Shown here: in pieces, positions 35,644 through 45,027 of the stretch
How positions within the stretch are numbered: the stretch's first letter is position 1
Layout of the letters: each line of letters opens with the position of its first letter
Source: Filimonas sp.
GTDB taxonomy: Bacteria; Bacteroidota; Bacteroidia; Chitinophagales; Chitinophagaceae
Direction: 5' to 3'
DNA length: 64,000 nucleotides
NCBI GenBank assembly: GCA_017306865.1
Contig: JAFKHH010000025.1
Coordinates: 1 to 64,000 of the forward strand
Notes under the pieces: generated by a model
What the model was told of the DNA's origin: nothing
The model's database searches: none
The model's input: only the letters and a program-made list of their open reading frames with translations
Position numbers and translations under genes: made by a program

Positions 35644-36915
35644 TTATTTAAATTTTGAAAAAATCATACACGCATTTACATCCCCAAAACCAAAATTGGC
35701 TTTGGCTGCAATATTAATGTCTTTATGAATCAACTGAGTCGGTAACGCCTTTTCCCCAGCCAAATCCAGGATTTCCGGGCTCGGATCTTCTAAATTAATG
35801 TTGGGATGGACGAAACCGTGCATAATCTGCAATATTACGGCTACTATTTCAATTGACCCAGCGGCACTTAAACAATGCCCGATCATTGACTTCAGCGAAT
35901 TCACAACCGGGAAGTCTTCCCTGCGCCTGCCAAGCGCAGTCGCCCAGTTTTCAATTTCCAGTTTATCAGCCATTGTTGCCGTCAGGTGTCCGCAGATCAG
36001 GTCTACCTCCTCGCCCGATATTTTAGCGTTCTGCAAAGCCGTCTTTATACAGCGTTGTATGCCCTGCGGATTAGGCGCTGTCATAGAGCCGCCCGCTTTT
36101 TGTCCGCCAGAATTGGTATCACCGCCAAGGATCTCGGCATAGATCTTAGCACCGCGCTTCAGCGCAAATTCAAGCTCTTCTATCACCAGTGCTCCGGCAC
36201 CGGAGCCTGGTACAAAACCATTTGCGGTTGCGCTCATCGGCCTCGATGCCCTTTCCGGAGTATCGTTGAATTTGCGTGCCAATACACGCATGGAGTCAAA
36301 AGAACCGAAAACATATGGGCCAATATACTCATTGCTGCCTACCACCATTCTATCTGCAGCCCCTTGCTTTATATACTCATACCCCATCAGTACAGCCTGA
36401 GAACCGGTAGCACAGGCAGCGGAGTTCGTAATAATCCTGTTGCCCAGGCTCAGTAACCCCGATACATAGGCCGTAGCGCCACTATTCATCAGTTGCTCCA
36501 CTACACGTGATCCCAGCTTTCGCGCCTGTTTTTCATCTACCAGGTCTATCACTCTTTTCATCGCTTCTGTATCAGCTACACTATTGCCAAATACACAACC
36601 GGTATTCCAGTGTATCTCGTCTGTATCCAACGTATTGCCTGCGTCTATCCATGCGTCTGCTGCAGCCTTGATCGCATAGCCGATCGTACTGCCTTTCAGG
36701 CCGTAATAGGTAACTTCAGACAGGTAATTCTGTAAATCGCTGAAATCAAACTCTGGCACGCCACAAACCTGGCAGTTGAAATTCAGTTCCTTATAACGGG
36801 GCATAAATTTCAATCCTGAAACACCATTTTGAATAGCATTTAAGAACGCCGGCACTCCTACACCATTCGGAGAAACCACGCCCAAACCTGTAACAACAAC
36901 TCTACGCTCCATCAA
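35644..36915 (-). CDS. Beta-ketoacyl-ACP synthase, FabF/KAS II-like
   Basis: 423 residues. Catalytic Cys168 in ITNSAACATGSQAVLMG, His in ICGHLTATMADKLE and His in SMIGHCLSAAGSIE; the C-terminal NFGFGDVNACM is the KAS end motif. The usual HGTxT block reads GHLTATMADKLE, a mild variant. It condenses malonyl-ACP with the growing acyl chain. Start is MMERRVVVTGLGVVSPNG. Pairs with the ACP directly downstream. Confidence 0.92.
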   Translation of the reverse strand: MMERRVVVTGLGVVSPNGVGVPAFLNAIQNGVSGLKFMPRYKELNFNCQVCGVPEFDFSDLQNYLSEVTYYGLKGSTIGYAIKAAADAWIDAGNTLDTDEIHWNTGCVFGNSVADTEAMKRVIDLVDEKQARKLGSRVVEQLMNSGATAYVSGLLSLGNRIITNSAACATGSQAVLMGYEYIKQGAADRMVVGSNEYIGPYVFGSFDSMRVLARKFNDTPERASRPMSATANGFVPGSGAGALVIEELEFALKRGAKIYAEILGGDTNSGGQKAGGSMTAPNPQGIQRCIKTALQNAKISGEEVDLICGHLTATMADKLEIENWATALGRRREDFPVVNSLKSMIGHCLSAAGSIEIVAVILQIMHGFVHPNINLEDPSPEILDLAGEKALPTQLIHKDINIAAKANFGFGDVNACMIFSKFK

Positions 36916-36984
36916 TTATAGTTGGTCTTTAACTTTAGTTTTAAATCATTCATTCGCCTCACAATAGCCGTCAACATAAGATAT

Positions 36985-37032
36985 TTCACGCAAAGGCGCC
37001 AAGTATCGCAAAGACCGCAGAGGTCGCAAAGC
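36985..37032. repeat. Copy of the GCAAAG-type dispersed intergenic repeat
   Basis: TTTCACGCAAAGGCGCCAAG and CGCAAAGACCGCAGAGGTCG motifs, the same word family as at 37607, 47593, 51199, 52568, 53095 and 58380. It lies between the ketosynthase start and the palindrome at 37057. Confidence 0.65.
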
Positions 37033-37056
37033 GGCCCCATTCGCTATGTGACCTTC

Positions 37057-37117
37057 GCCCTGGTTCGTGTCCTCACGAACCAGCCAGCTTCCGGTTCGTG
37101 AGGACACGAACCAGGGC
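37057..37117. repeat. 25-bp perfect inverted repeat, REP-like family C
   Basis: Arms 37057-37081 and 37093-37117 are perfect inverse copies around an 11-nt loop. Each arm contains the shorter palindrome GGTTCGTGaggaCACGAACC. Related copies occur inside the coding region at 50996-51056 and at 55731-55795. It lies 10 bases past the stop of the dehydratase gene and could end its transcription. Confidence 0.85.
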
Positions 37118-37127
37118 ATTTTAGTTT

Positions 37128-37574
37128 TTAACCTAGTTTCCTGATCATACCAGCAAACATGCCTCTCGCTACTAATTCCTGCTGCTCATCATACATTTCT
37201 ATATAACATTTGAGCTTACTAAACCTGAAATATTCTTTTTTCGAGATCACGGTCACCTTCTGTCCCGGCAACACCATTTTGAAAAAAGAAACTTCCGAAG
37301 AAGTAAGCAAAGGATATACCTGGTCTACCTTTTCACCTTCCTGCTGCGACTGCAACAGGAAATAAATACCCAAAACCACTACACCTATCTGTGCCATAAT
37401 CTCGGTAACAATAACGCCCGGCGTCACCGGGTTACCGGGAAAATGATCCTCGTAAAAAAAAGCATCCGGCCGCAATGTATATTCCCCCGTCACCCCATTT
37501 TCGTCGATCGCTAAAATGTTATCGACAAAGCGGAAAGAAGACTTATATGGAAGATGATCTAAAATTTTGTTCAT
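37128..37574 (-). CDS. Hot-dog 3-hydroxyacyl-ACP dehydratase, FabZ-like
   Basis: 148 residues. FabZ signature FYEDHFPGNPVTPGVIVTEIMAQIG with active-site His and Glu; Asn replaces the second His of the classic HFPGHP. It dehydrates the beta-hydroxyacyl intermediate to create a double bond of the polyene. Upstream comes the SDR gene, separated by about 190 bases packed with repeats. Confidence 0.88.
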   Translation of the reverse strand: MNKILDHLPYKSSFRFVDNILAIDENGVTGEYTLRPDAFFYEDHFPGNPVTPGVIVTEIMAQIGVVVLGIYFLLQSQQEGEKVDQVYPLLTSSEVSFFKMVLPGQKVTVISKKEYFRFSKLKCYIEMYDEQQELVARGMFAGMIRKLG

Positions 37575-37606
37575 TCATGTACGATGTTAGATGTACGATG
37601 TATCCC

Positions 37607-37661
37607 ACGCAAAACTGTATCGCAAAGGACACAGAGGAAACGCAGAGAACACAGAGATTTT
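37607..37661. repeat. Copy of the GCAAAGGACACAGAGG dispersed repeat (family A)
   Basis: CGCAAAACTGTATCGCAAAGGACACAGAGGAAACGCAGAGAACACAGAG. Preceded at 37578-37602 by a GTACGATGTTAGATGTACG tandem motif that recurs at 55575-55594. Confidence 0.75.
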
Positions 37662-37689
37662 CACCTCACATTTGACTTATTGATTAAAT

Positions 37690-37762
37690 GACTTTTTCTT
37701 ACTCACCACTGACAACTCATTACTCACACCGGTCATTCACGATTGTCGATTCACGACTCACG
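37690..37762. repeat. 73-bp dispersed repeat (family B), copy 1
   Basis: Its reverse complement matches 47521-47593 at 64 of 73 positions (hand alignment without gaps). It is built of GTGAAT and GTGAGT words. It ends exactly at the base before the SDR stop codon. Confidence 0.8.
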
Positions 37763-38572
37763 TTATTTACAATGCTCCCCTCCATCCACATGCAACAATG
37801 CGCCATTGATCCAGCGCGCTTCATTGGTGCAGAGCAGGTAGATCACATCAGCCACATCAGATGGCGTGGTCATGCGTCCCAGCGGGTTACGCGTTTCTGC
37901 GTATTCCATCAATTCTTTACTGCCTGGTATCCTTTGCAATGATGGTGTTGCCGTAATGCCTGCCTGTACTATGTTGGTACGTAAGCCATATTTCGCAAAC
38001 TCCACAGCCATATAAGTCGCCAGGCTTTCTATAGACGCTTTGGCAATAGATACAGCCGCATAGCTGTCCCAGTGTTTATGCGCACCTTCGCTCGTAAGGC
38101 CTATCACGCGTGCCTCTTCTGCAAACAGGTTTTCCTGTAGCAACAACCTTGCCCAGTCCAGCATACTATTGCTCATGGCATAAGCCGTTAATTGCAGGTC
38201 TTCTGCAGACAGCACATCGCCCTCTTCCGCCACCAACGGCTTCAGGTTGCCACGTGCAATGGAGTGCAACAATAGTCGCACACATTTTTTATCGCCAATT
38301 TTTTCAGTGAACTGTTGTATAAATAAGGTACGCCCGCCTTCTTCCAGCGCGTTAATATTAAATGGTAGGATCTGCACCTGCGCCTCATCTGCCAGCGCAG
38401 CCAATTCAGCTTTCAGTTTTTTCTCCGCTGCTGCCGTCTCCCGGTACAACAATGCCACGTTCATGCCATGTTTTGCCAGTTTACGTACTGTTGCCAGCCC
38501 GAATCCGCTTGAGCCTCCCAATATGATTGCCCACAATCCGTGAAATTGCTTGTTATTGTCCACCCGCTGCAT
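37763..38572 (-). CDS. SDR, enoyl-ACP or ketoacyl-ACP reductase-like
   Basis: 269 residues. Rossmann loop LGGSSGFGLATV, LLHSIARGNLKPL at the position of the FabI SIA motif, a Y-x6-K-like region (DSYAAVSIAKASIESLATY) and the C-terminal TTPSDVADVIYLL...WINGALLHVDGG. The HSIA motif and overall layout are FabI-like, but YAAVSIAK also fits an SDR reductase, so the exact reaction is uncertain. First gene of the leftward block ending at 34718, divergent from the darA block. A TATCTTTC element on the minus strand near 38660 may be the -7 box. Confidence 0.82.
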   Translation of the reverse strand: MQRVDNNKQFHGLWAIILGGSSGFGLATVRKLAKHGMNVALLYRETAAAEKKLKAELAALADEAQVQILPFNINALEEGGRTLFIQQFTEKIGDKKCVRLLLHSIARGNLKPLVAEEGDVLSAEDLQLTAYAMSNSMLDWARLLLQENLFAEEARVIGLTSEGAHKHWDSYAAVSIAKASIESLATYMAVEFAKYGLRTNIVQAGITATPSLQRIPGSKELMEYAETRNPLGRMTTPSDVADVIYLLCTNEARWINGALLHVDGGEHCK

Positions 38573-38750
38573 TTAAATAGATATTACCGGAAGGACCCGG
38601 CAAGAATTTTTCTCAAATCAGTTGATCTTGTTGAAGGGTAAAACCTACTCAACAGGTCGGAAAGATATGGGGTTTTTCGGTTAAAATAAACTATTGATTA
38701 ACAAAATTGCCTTAAACACAAACGATTACAAACGCTCACAGTTAAATATA

Positions 38751-38758
38751 TATCTTTG
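38751..38758 (+). promoter_or_regulatory. Bacteroidota -7 element of the rightward pigment operon
   Basis: TATCTTTG fits the TAnnTTTG consensus exactly and lies 19 bases upstream of the ATG at 38777. A clear -33 TTG at standard spacing was not seen. Confidence 0.6.
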
Positions 38759-38776
38759 GCCACATTAACCGGGACT

Positions 38777-39265
38777 ATGAATTTTAAATTGTTTGTTTGT
38801 TTCTTGTTTGCATTGTTTTTCGTGTCGCATAAAGGATTCGCGTTTCAACAGGAATTTGATAAAAAGGCATTTTATAAGATTATTGAAAATGGCAACGTTG
38901 ACGATATTGATAAAGAAATAATTGCAGTTACCAACTCCAATATACCTGAAAAAGAAGCATATAGAGGCACTTTACTCATGCGAAAAGCAGGGTTGGTAAA
39001 GAGTGCAGTGGCTAAAATGGACAATTTCAGATCTGGCGCTATCAGGCTGGAAAGAGCGATCCGCGACGATAAAACGAATGTAGAATTCCGTTTTTTGCGT
39101 TTAATGATACAGGAACATGCGCCCAAGATCACGAAGTACCGGAACAAATTATCTGACGATAAAGAATATATAAAAGCTAATTTCAGCAAACTGGAGCCAT
39201 CGGTACAGGATATAGTAAAAGATTACAGTAAGACATCTACCATTCTTAACCCTTCGGATTTCTAA
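38777..39265 (+). CDS. Secreted hypothetical protein of the flexirubin cluster
   Basis: 162 residues from the ATG at 38777. The upstream TTG at 38756 lies inside the promoter and is rejected. Signal peptide MNFKLFVCFLFALFFVSHKGFA. The mature part is helical and charged (KAFYKIIENGNVDDIDKEIIAVTNSNIPEKEAYRGTLLMRKAGLVKSAVAKM). No known domain. It heads the darA-darB operon, 15 bases before darA; related small proteins in other flexirubin clusters sit at the same position, but their role is not known to me. Confidence 0.75.
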   Translation: MNFKLFVCFLFALFFVSHKGFAFQQEFDKKAFYKIIENGNVDDIDKEIIAVTNSNIPEKEAYRGTLLMRKAGLVKSAVAKMDNFRSGAIRLERAIRDDKTNVEFRFLRLMIQEHAPKITKYRNKLSDDKEYIKANFSKLEPSVQDIVKDYSKTSTILNPSDF

Positions 39266-39280
39266 ACACCGCATTTGCGC

Positions 39281-40180
39281 ATGAGCAAAAAAGTTCTGGC
39301 CATTTACTTTTCACAATCGGGACAGTTAGGAGAAATCATTGACAACTTTTGCCAACCACTCATTGCGGCAGGCAATTCAGTTGAAAAAGTACAGGTGAGG
39401 TTGAAAAATGAATTTCCTTTCCCCTGGACTAGCGAACGCTTCTTTAGTGTGATGCCGGACTGTGTGCAAGGCATTACAGCAGAGCTGGAACCGTTTTCTT
39501 TACAATCCACATCTTATGACCTGGTAATACTAGGCTACCAGGCGTGGTTCCTGTCGCCAAGCATTCCGTTTAATTCCCTCATGCACCACCCCCAATTATT
39601 GGGTGTACTGAAAAACACACCTGTGATCACCATGACGGGGGCCAGGAATATGTGGGTGAATGCTTTTGATAAGATCAAAAAGCTCATTCTTAATGCAGGG
39701 GCGAATCATGTGGGCACTGTGGCGTTGGTGGACAATCATCTGAACCTGGTAAGCATTTTCACCATTTTTCACTGGATGCTACGGGGAGAGAAAACACGTT
39801 ATCTCGGCTTTTTCCCTAAACCGGGTGTAGCTGCGGAAGATATAGCGCACACCAGCACATTTGGTGCAACTACCCTTCCCTATTTACAAAAAGGCGAATG
39901 GACAGGGTTACGCGAAGCGCTGATAGAACAAAAAGCAGTTGTGCCAAAATTCCACCTGCTCTTCATGGAAGGAAAAGCTGGCATGATGTTTAAAGTATGG
40001 GCGAATATTATTTCGAAAAAGAAGAATCGCAAGCCGTGGCTTGTTGCATTCAAATATTATCTTTTAATTGCGCTGTTTATATTTGCTCCGATCGTATTTG
40101 TGGTGGACCGGTTGATATTCAGGCCGTTTTTCCCGAAATATGTAAAAGCTAAAATAGCATCCTGTTTAAAACTGAATTAA
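39281..40180 (+). CDS. darA: Dialkylresorcinol condensing enzyme DarA
   Basis: 299 residues from the ATG at 39281. The flavodoxin-like N-terminus KKVLAIYFSQSGQLGEIID and the C-terminal membrane anchor (YYLLIALFIFAPIVFVVDRLIF) are typical of DarA. Known role in Flavobacterium and Chitinophaga: with DarB it condenses two acyl units to cyclohexenone and on to the dialkylresorcinol half of flexirubin. Adjacent to darB (11-base gap). Confidence 0.9.
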   Translation: MSKKVLAIYFSQSGQLGEIIDNFCQPLIAAGNSVEKVQVRLKNEFPFPWTSERFFSVMPDCVQGITAELEPFSLQSTSYDLVILGYQAWFLSPSIPFNSLMHHPQLLGVLKNTPVITMTGARNMWVNAFDKIKKLILNAGANHVGTVALVDNHLNLVSIFTIFHWMLRGEKTRYLGFFPKPGVAAEDIAHTSTFGATTLPYLQKGEWTGLREALIEQKAVVPKFHLLFMEGKAGMMFKVWANIISKKKNRKPWLVAFKYYLLIALFIFAPIVFVVDRLIFRPFFPKYVKAKIASCLKLN

Positions 40181-40191
40181 TCAAACGAATT

Positions 40192-41340
40192 ATGCCACTA
40201 AGCGAGGTTTACATTACAAACACATCGATTTATCTTCCGAACGAAGCGGTTCCGAGCGATGAAATGGAGGAATACCTGGGCTACATTAATGGTAAACCAT
40301 CCAAATCCAAGAAGATCGTATTGCGCAATAATGGTATAAAGACAAGATATTATGCGCTAACCAAAGAAGGAAAAGCTACACACACCAATGCTGAAATGAC
40401 GGCCAATGCAGTGAGGGAATTGTTTAACAATGACAAAACAAAACTACAGGAGATAGAACTGCTCTCCTGCGGCACGTCCTCGCCTGACCAGATGATGCCA
40501 TCGCATGGCGTAATGGTGCATGGCTGTCTGCCTGAAACAAGATCTATAGAAGTGGTGTCCCCCGCCGGCGTATGCTGTGCAGGTATGCACGCTTTCAAAT
40601 ACGCCTATATGGCGGTAAAATCCGGTGAGGTGAACAATGCTGTGGCAACAGGTTCTGAGCGGTTTTCCGGCTCACTTGTTGCGCACAATTTTGATGAAGA
40701 AGCGCACAAGCTGGAACAATTAAATGAGAACCCATTCATCAGTTTTGATAAAGAATTTTTACGCTGGATGCTGTCTGACGGCGCAGCGGCTTTCGCCTTA
40801 AGCGACAAACCGAATGCGGAAGGATTGAGCCTGCGCGTGGACTGGATAGAAGGTGTGTCTTATGCCAATGAGATGGATACCTGCATGTATATGGCAGGTG
40901 AAAAGCAGGCAGACGGTTCCCTGAAAGGGTATCTTGATTTTACGCCGGAGGAGATTATGACAAAATCGATCTTCAGCATTAAGCAGGATATTTCTTTATT
41001 AAGTAGCAATATTGTTCCACTGGGTGGAAAGAAAATAAAAGAGATAGCCGAGCGCAGAGGCATGGACCCGGACGATATTGACTATTTTTTACCGCACATG
41101 TCCAGTGAGTTTTTCAGAAGCAAGATCAAAGAGATTATGGCTGTGCTGGGTAAAGATGTGCCTGAAGAAAAATGGTTTGTAAACCTGACTAAAATGGGCA
41201 ATGTAGGCGCTGCTTCTGTTTACTTCATGGTGCATGAACTATTCAAAAGCGGTCAACTGAAGAAAGGAGAAAAACTATTATTACTCGTACCGGAAAGCGC
41301 GCGCTTTTCTTATATGTATGCGCTGCTGACGGTGGTGTAA
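40192..41340 (+). CDS. darB: KAS III-type ketosynthase DarB
   Basis: 382 residues. KAS III triad: Cys129 in VVSPAGVCCAGMHAF, His in DYFLPHMSSEFF, Asn in KMGNVGAASVYFMV. A double Cys (128/129) precedes AGMHAF. Works with DarA to make the dialkylresorcinol; the darA-darB pair is the diagnostic core of flexirubin clusters. Confidence 0.93.
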   Translation: MPLSEVYITNTSIYLPNEAVPSDEMEEYLGYINGKPSKSKKIVLRNNGIKTRYYALTKEGKATHTNAEMTANAVRELFNNDKTKLQEIELLSCGTSSPDQMMPSHGVMVHGCLPETRSIEVVSPAGVCCAGMHAFKYAYMAVKSGEVNNAVATGSERFSGSLVAHNFDEEAHKLEQLNENPFISFDKEFLRWMLSDGAAAFALSDKPNAEGLSLRVDWIEGVSYANEMDTCMYMAGEKQADGSLKGYLDFTPEEIMTKSIFSIKQDISLLSSNIVPLGGKKIKEIAERRGMDPDDIDYFLPHMSSEFFRSKIKEIMAVLGKDVPEEKWFVNLTKMGNVGAASVYFMVHELFKSGQLKKGEKLLLLVPESARFSYMYALLTVV

Positions 41341-41586
41341 TAACCACCAAGACACAACGACTCTAAGAGACACTAAGAAAAATATCGAACAAGGAATGAA
41401 GAATAGCGAATAATATTCAACGCTCAACATTCAATGATCAATGTTCAAATAAATTAAAATAAGCTCAATAATGGATGGCAAGTTGAAGAGTGCGACGCAA
41501 GTAAAGCTCAATTCTTATTCTACTGCTGGTAACATAATCTTAGTGCGCCTTTGAGCCTTAGTGCCTTTGTGGCAAAAATTAAATAA

Positions 41587-41994
41587 ATGAAGAAACAAGA
41601 CGTTCCGCAAGATCTCAGCTCGCTCGGTAAGTTAACGACCGAAGTGTGTTATGCAACGGATGAATCCGGTAAGTATAGCGCAGAGCAGAGCCGTGGCTGG
41701 GATGTAAAGATCCAGGCGCTGGATGTGACGTGGGATGAGGTGAAAAAGAAAATGGAAACTGCGAGGCAAAAAGCGCTGAACAACGAAGTAAGCCCACTGC
41801 AGTTTTTTATGGAAAGAGGTGTAATGGATATTGGCATATTAGCCAGCTATGCAGGTTTATTTAAATGGCAGGTGAAGCGTCACTTAAAACCATCAGTCTT
41901 CAATAAACTATCAGATAAAAGATTACGTAAATACGCTGAAGTATTTAACGTAACGGTGGATGAACTAAAAAGCATGAATGTGCATGAACAGTAA
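41587..41994 (+). CDS. Small protein with HTH-like C-terminus, flexirubin cluster
   Basis: 135 residues. N-terminal hydrophilic half, then MERGVMDIGILASYAGLFKWQVKRHLKPSVFNKLSDKRLRKYAEVFNVTVDELKSM, whose end looks like the last helices of a Cro/C1-type HTH (KYAEVFNVTVDEL). The spacer of 246 bases upstream is repeat-rich. It overlaps the next gene. It could be an adaptor or regulator of the BtrH-like protein; function is unknown. Confidence 0.7.
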   Translation: MKKQDVPQDLSSLGKLTTEVCYATDESGKYSAEQSRGWDVKIQALDVTWDEVKKKMETARQKALNNEVSPLQFFMERGVMDIGILASYAGLFKWQVKRHLKPSVFNKLSDKRLRKYAEVFNVTVDELKSMNVHEQ

Positions 41995-42997
41995 TTTTCA
42001 ACATAAGCAGGCTGCACATTGTGAAAGCGGTGTAACTAGAAATTTATTACAAAATATCGGGATCGATAAAATGACGGAACCGCTTGCATTTGGCATTGGT
42101 TCCGGTTTGTTTTTTGTCTATATCCCATTCATCAAAATAAATGGCGGCCCTGCTATTGCATTCCGTTCCATGCCGGGCATTATTTTCAAACAGACATGTA
42201 AGTCGCTTGGCATAACAGTGCATCGCAAGAAGTTTTCTTCTAAAGAGAAAGCACAGGAATTTTTAGATGCACGCCTTGCAGAGGGCCATGCAGTTGGTTG
42301 CCAGGTGGGTGTTTATTACCTGCCTTACTTTCCAAAAGAATACCGTTTCCATTTCAATGCGCATAACCTGATCGTGTATGATAAACAGGGTGATAATTAC
42401 CTTGTAAGCGACCCGATCATGGACACACCCACTTCGCTTACATCTTACCAGTTGGAACGTGTACGCTTTGCAAAAGGTGCATTGGCCCCGAAGGGACAAG
42501 TGTATTATGCGGAGCAGCAACAACCGGTAAGTGATGCACAAATGAAGCAGGCGATACAAAAAGGTATCAAGAAAAATGTGTTTAACATGCTGCGCATACC
42601 GGGACCGATTGCTGGCATAAAAGGCATAGAATTTACCGGGCGGAAAATAAAGAACTGGCGCGATAAGCTGGGGATAGAAAAGGCAGGCTTGTACCTTGCA
42701 CAACTGGTGCGGATGCAGGAAGAGATTGGCACAGGCGGCGGCGGCTTCCGCTACTTATATGGTGCTTTTCTACAGGAAGCACACCAGTATCATGCACATG
42801 ATGAACTGATACGTATCTCCAACATATTTACACAATCCGGTGACCTCTGGCGTACCTCCGCAGTACAGGCAGCGGGCATTTACAAAGGCAGGCTGGGCAG
42901 CCAGGCTGACTTTAATACAATGGGCGATTACCTATTGGAAATAGCGGCACTGGAAAAGAAAGCATTTGAAGACCTGTCTAAAATCAAATGGCACTAA
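41978..42997 (+). CDS. BtrH N-terminal domain protein, cysteine acyltransferase-like
   Basis: 339 residues (ATG at 41978, or 41984 as Met3). The start HKQAAHCESGVTRNLLQNIG places a candidate catalytic Cys in a conserved position, as in butirosin BtrH, a cysteine acyltransferase that moves an acyl group from an ACP. DYTLVSDP-type strand DNYLVSDPIMDTP and GPIAGIKGIEFTGRK follow. In the pigment cluster it may join the aryl polyene acid and the dialkylresorcinol through an ester. That role is an inference from family and context. Confidence 0.78.
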   Translation: MCMNSNFQHKQAAHCESGVTRNLLQNIGIDKMTEPLAFGIGSGLFFVYIPFIKINGGPAIAFRSMPGIIFKQTCKSLGITVHRKKFSSKEKAQEFLDARLAEGHAVGCQVGVYYLPYFPKEYRFHFNAHNLIVYDKQGDNYLVSDPIMDTPTSLTSYQLERVRFAKGALAPKGQVYYAEQQQPVSDAQMKQAIQKGIKKNVFNMLRIPGPIAGIKGIEFTGRKIKNWRDKLGIEKAGLYLAQLVRMQEEIGTGGGGFRYLYGAFLQEAHQYHAHDELIRISNIFTQSGDLWRTSAVQAAGIYKGRLGSQADFNTMGDYLLEIAALEKKAFEDLSKIKWH

Positions 42998-43743
42998 TGA
43001 ATGAAGCTGCAATCAATATAACTGATCTTGGCTTTAGCTACCGCGGCGGCAATACGCTCTTTTCCGGATTGAACCTGCAGGTACCGGCTGGTGAAAGCTT
43101 TGGCATCTTTGGCCCCAATGGCGCTGGTAAAACATCGCTAATGAGCCTGATGACGGGCTTACTAAAATATGAACAGGGTAAGATAGAACTGTTTGGAAAA
43201 AAGGTGGCACCTAATCATAAATCTGTAAACAAACTGTTTGGCTTTGTGCCACAGGATTTTGCTTTCTACGACGAATTAACGCCGGTAGAAAACCTTGCTT
43301 TCTTTGGTGCATGGGCCGGCTTGGGTACACGTGAAATAAAACAACGCACAGATGAACTGCTGGAGGTAATGACACTGACGGATGTCCGTGACAAACAGGT
43401 GCGCACTTTTTCCGGTGGTATGAAACGCCGTGTGAACCTTGCGATTGGCATTATCCATCACCCCCGCATCATTTTCCTGGACGAGCCTACCGTTGGTGTA
43501 GATGTGCATACGAGGCATGACATTATCCATTACCTGAGAACACTGAATGAAGACGGCACTACACTTGTGTACACTTCACACCAGTTAAGTGAAGCAGAGG
43601 GCTTGTGCACAAGCATTGCACTGATCGACAATGGCCAGATCATTGCGCATGATACGTTGGATAGCCTATTAACAAACCATCAGCAGCAAGACCTGGAAGG
43701 GCTCTTTTTAGCATTAACAGGAAAAGTTTTCGAAGACGCATGA
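42988..43743 (+). CDS. ABC transporter ATP-binding protein
   Basis: 251 residues. Walker A GPNGAGKTSL, Q-loop region FGFVPQDFAFYDEL, signature FSGGMKRRVNL, Walker B IIFLDEPTVGVD, and H-loop TSHQ. Two starts are possible: ATG 42988 or 42997 (the latter overlapping the previous stop as TAATG). Pairs with the permease that starts 3 bases before its stop. Exports the pigment or a precursor, as in other flexirubin clusters (inference). Confidence 0.93.
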   Translation: MALMNEAAINITDLGFSYRGGNTLFSGLNLQVPAGESFGIFGPNGAGKTSLMSLMTGLLKYEQGKIELFGKKVAPNHKSVNKLFGFVPQDFAFYDELTPVENLAFFGAWAGLGTREIKQRTDELLEVMTLTDVRDKQVRTFSGGMKRRVNLAIGIIHHPRIIFLDEPTVGVDVHTRHDIIHYLRTLNEDGTTLVYTSHQLSEAEGLCTSIALIDNGQIIAHDTLDSLLTNHQQQDLEGLFLALTGKVFEDA

Positions 43744-45017
43744 AATTACGCGCCACTATATTAAAAGATGTACGCATACTCTTACGTGACAGGATGGGGC
43801 TGGTAATGATGTTTGTAATGCCGATCATACTTGTAGTGATCGTAACATTAATTCAAAGCAACACATTTGACCTGATCGATAAAAAAGCTTTGCCTCTTGT
43901 GATCTGTAACAGGGATACGGGGCAGTTTAGCAAAGATTTTGTGCATGCAGTAGATAAACTGGGCATGTTTAAATTAGATGAATTACCTGCATCTACGGAT
44001 ACGGTTACGATCATTCAGCACATGCGGCAGAAGGATGCACCTATCAGTGTCGTGATCCCTCCCATATTTTCAGCACAAATAGCAGAAAAAGCAAAAAATC
44101 TTTCCGGCAAAGCGTTAAACTCCTTTGGACTGGAAGGCGATACTGTTGCGGCAAGACTGGCAGCATTGAACTCGCTGACACTATATTATAAACCGGAAGT
44201 GGAGCAGTCTTTTAAAATATCTGCTCAGAGTGCATTGGGCAGTGCGTTACAAATGGTACAGAGCAGGCAAGTACTGCGGGAACTGTATCATGCTATCAAT
44301 GAAAAGCCACTCCCCGACTCTACTGAAAAAGAGATGCTGGACCAGAAAATAAATATGTCCACCATTGCCATTACTAAAAGTAATGCTGCGCCTGTGCCAA
44401 ATGCCACACAGCACAATGTACCGGCATGGACGCTGTTTGCTATGTTTTTTGTAGTGATGTCTTTGGCAGGAAGCATAGTGCGGGAAAAGATCAACGGTAG
44501 TTTTATCCGTTTAAAAACACTGCCAACCAGCTTTGGTGTTGCACTGTTGTCCAAGCAACTCACCTACCTCGTAGTTACTTTACTGCAAGCCGTGGTGATC
44601 TTTAGTATAGGTATGTGGATTTTTCCACACATAGGGTTACCTGCGTTGAACATGCCTCCGGACATGTTTGCTTTGTTGCTCGTAACATTTTTGTGTGGCT
44701 GGTGCGCAGTCAGCTATGCAATATGCATTGGCGTCTTTGCAAAGACACAGGAGCAGGCAAATGGGTTTGGTGCAGTATCTATTGTTATTCTCGCCGTAAT
44801 CGGCGGGCTCATGATCCCAAGCTTTGCTATGCCTGATTCCTTTAAGGCCTGGGCGCAGTTCTCACCGCTGCACTGGTGCCTACGCCTGTATTATGGTTTG
44901 TTTTTGGAGGGCGGAAAACTAACAGATGTTTTAACAAATATCTTACCTTTATTACTTATCATTGCAGTATTACAATTAACAACGTTTATAGGCTTGAAAA
45001 CTAAGAGCCTCATCTGA
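43740..45017 (+). CDS. ABC-2 type transporter permease
   Basis: 425 residues. One N-terminal membrane helix (LVMMFVMPIILVVIVTLIQS), a large periplasmic domain (about 40-225), then five C-terminal helices (TLFAMFFVVMSLAGSIV; LTYLVVTLLQAVVIFSIGMW; ALLLVTFLCGWCAVSYAICIG; FGAVSIVILAVIGGLMIP; ILPLLLIIAVLQLTTFIGLK). This ABC-2 layout matches exporters of the multidrug/lipid type. The start overlaps the ATPase gene by 4 bases. Confidence 0.9.
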   Translation: MKLRATILKDVRILLRDRMGLVMMFVMPIILVVIVTLIQSNTFDLIDKKALPLVICNRDTGQFSKDFVHAVDKLGMFKLDELPASTDTVTIIQHMRQKDAPISVVIPPIFSAQIAEKAKNLSGKALNSFGLEGDTVAARLAALNSLTLYYKPEVEQSFKISAQSALGSALQMVQSRQVLRELYHAINEKPLPDSTEKEMLDQKINMSTIAITKSNAAPVPNATQHNVPAWTLFAMFFVVMSLAGSIVREKINGSFIRLKTLPTSFGVALLSKQLTYLVVTLLQAVVIFSIGMWIFPHIGLPALNMPPDMFALLLVTFLCGWCAVSYAICIGVFAKTQEQANGFGAVSIVILAVIGGLMIPSFAMPDSFKAWAQFSPLHWCLRLYYGLFLEGGKLTDVLTNILPLLLIIAVLQLTTFIGLKTKSLI

Positions 45018-45027
45018 TTTAAGTTCA

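Noticed and set aside
39275-39280. TTG start of darA two codons upstream
   Set aside because: The ATG at 39281 gives the conserved MSKKVLAIYFSQSG start.
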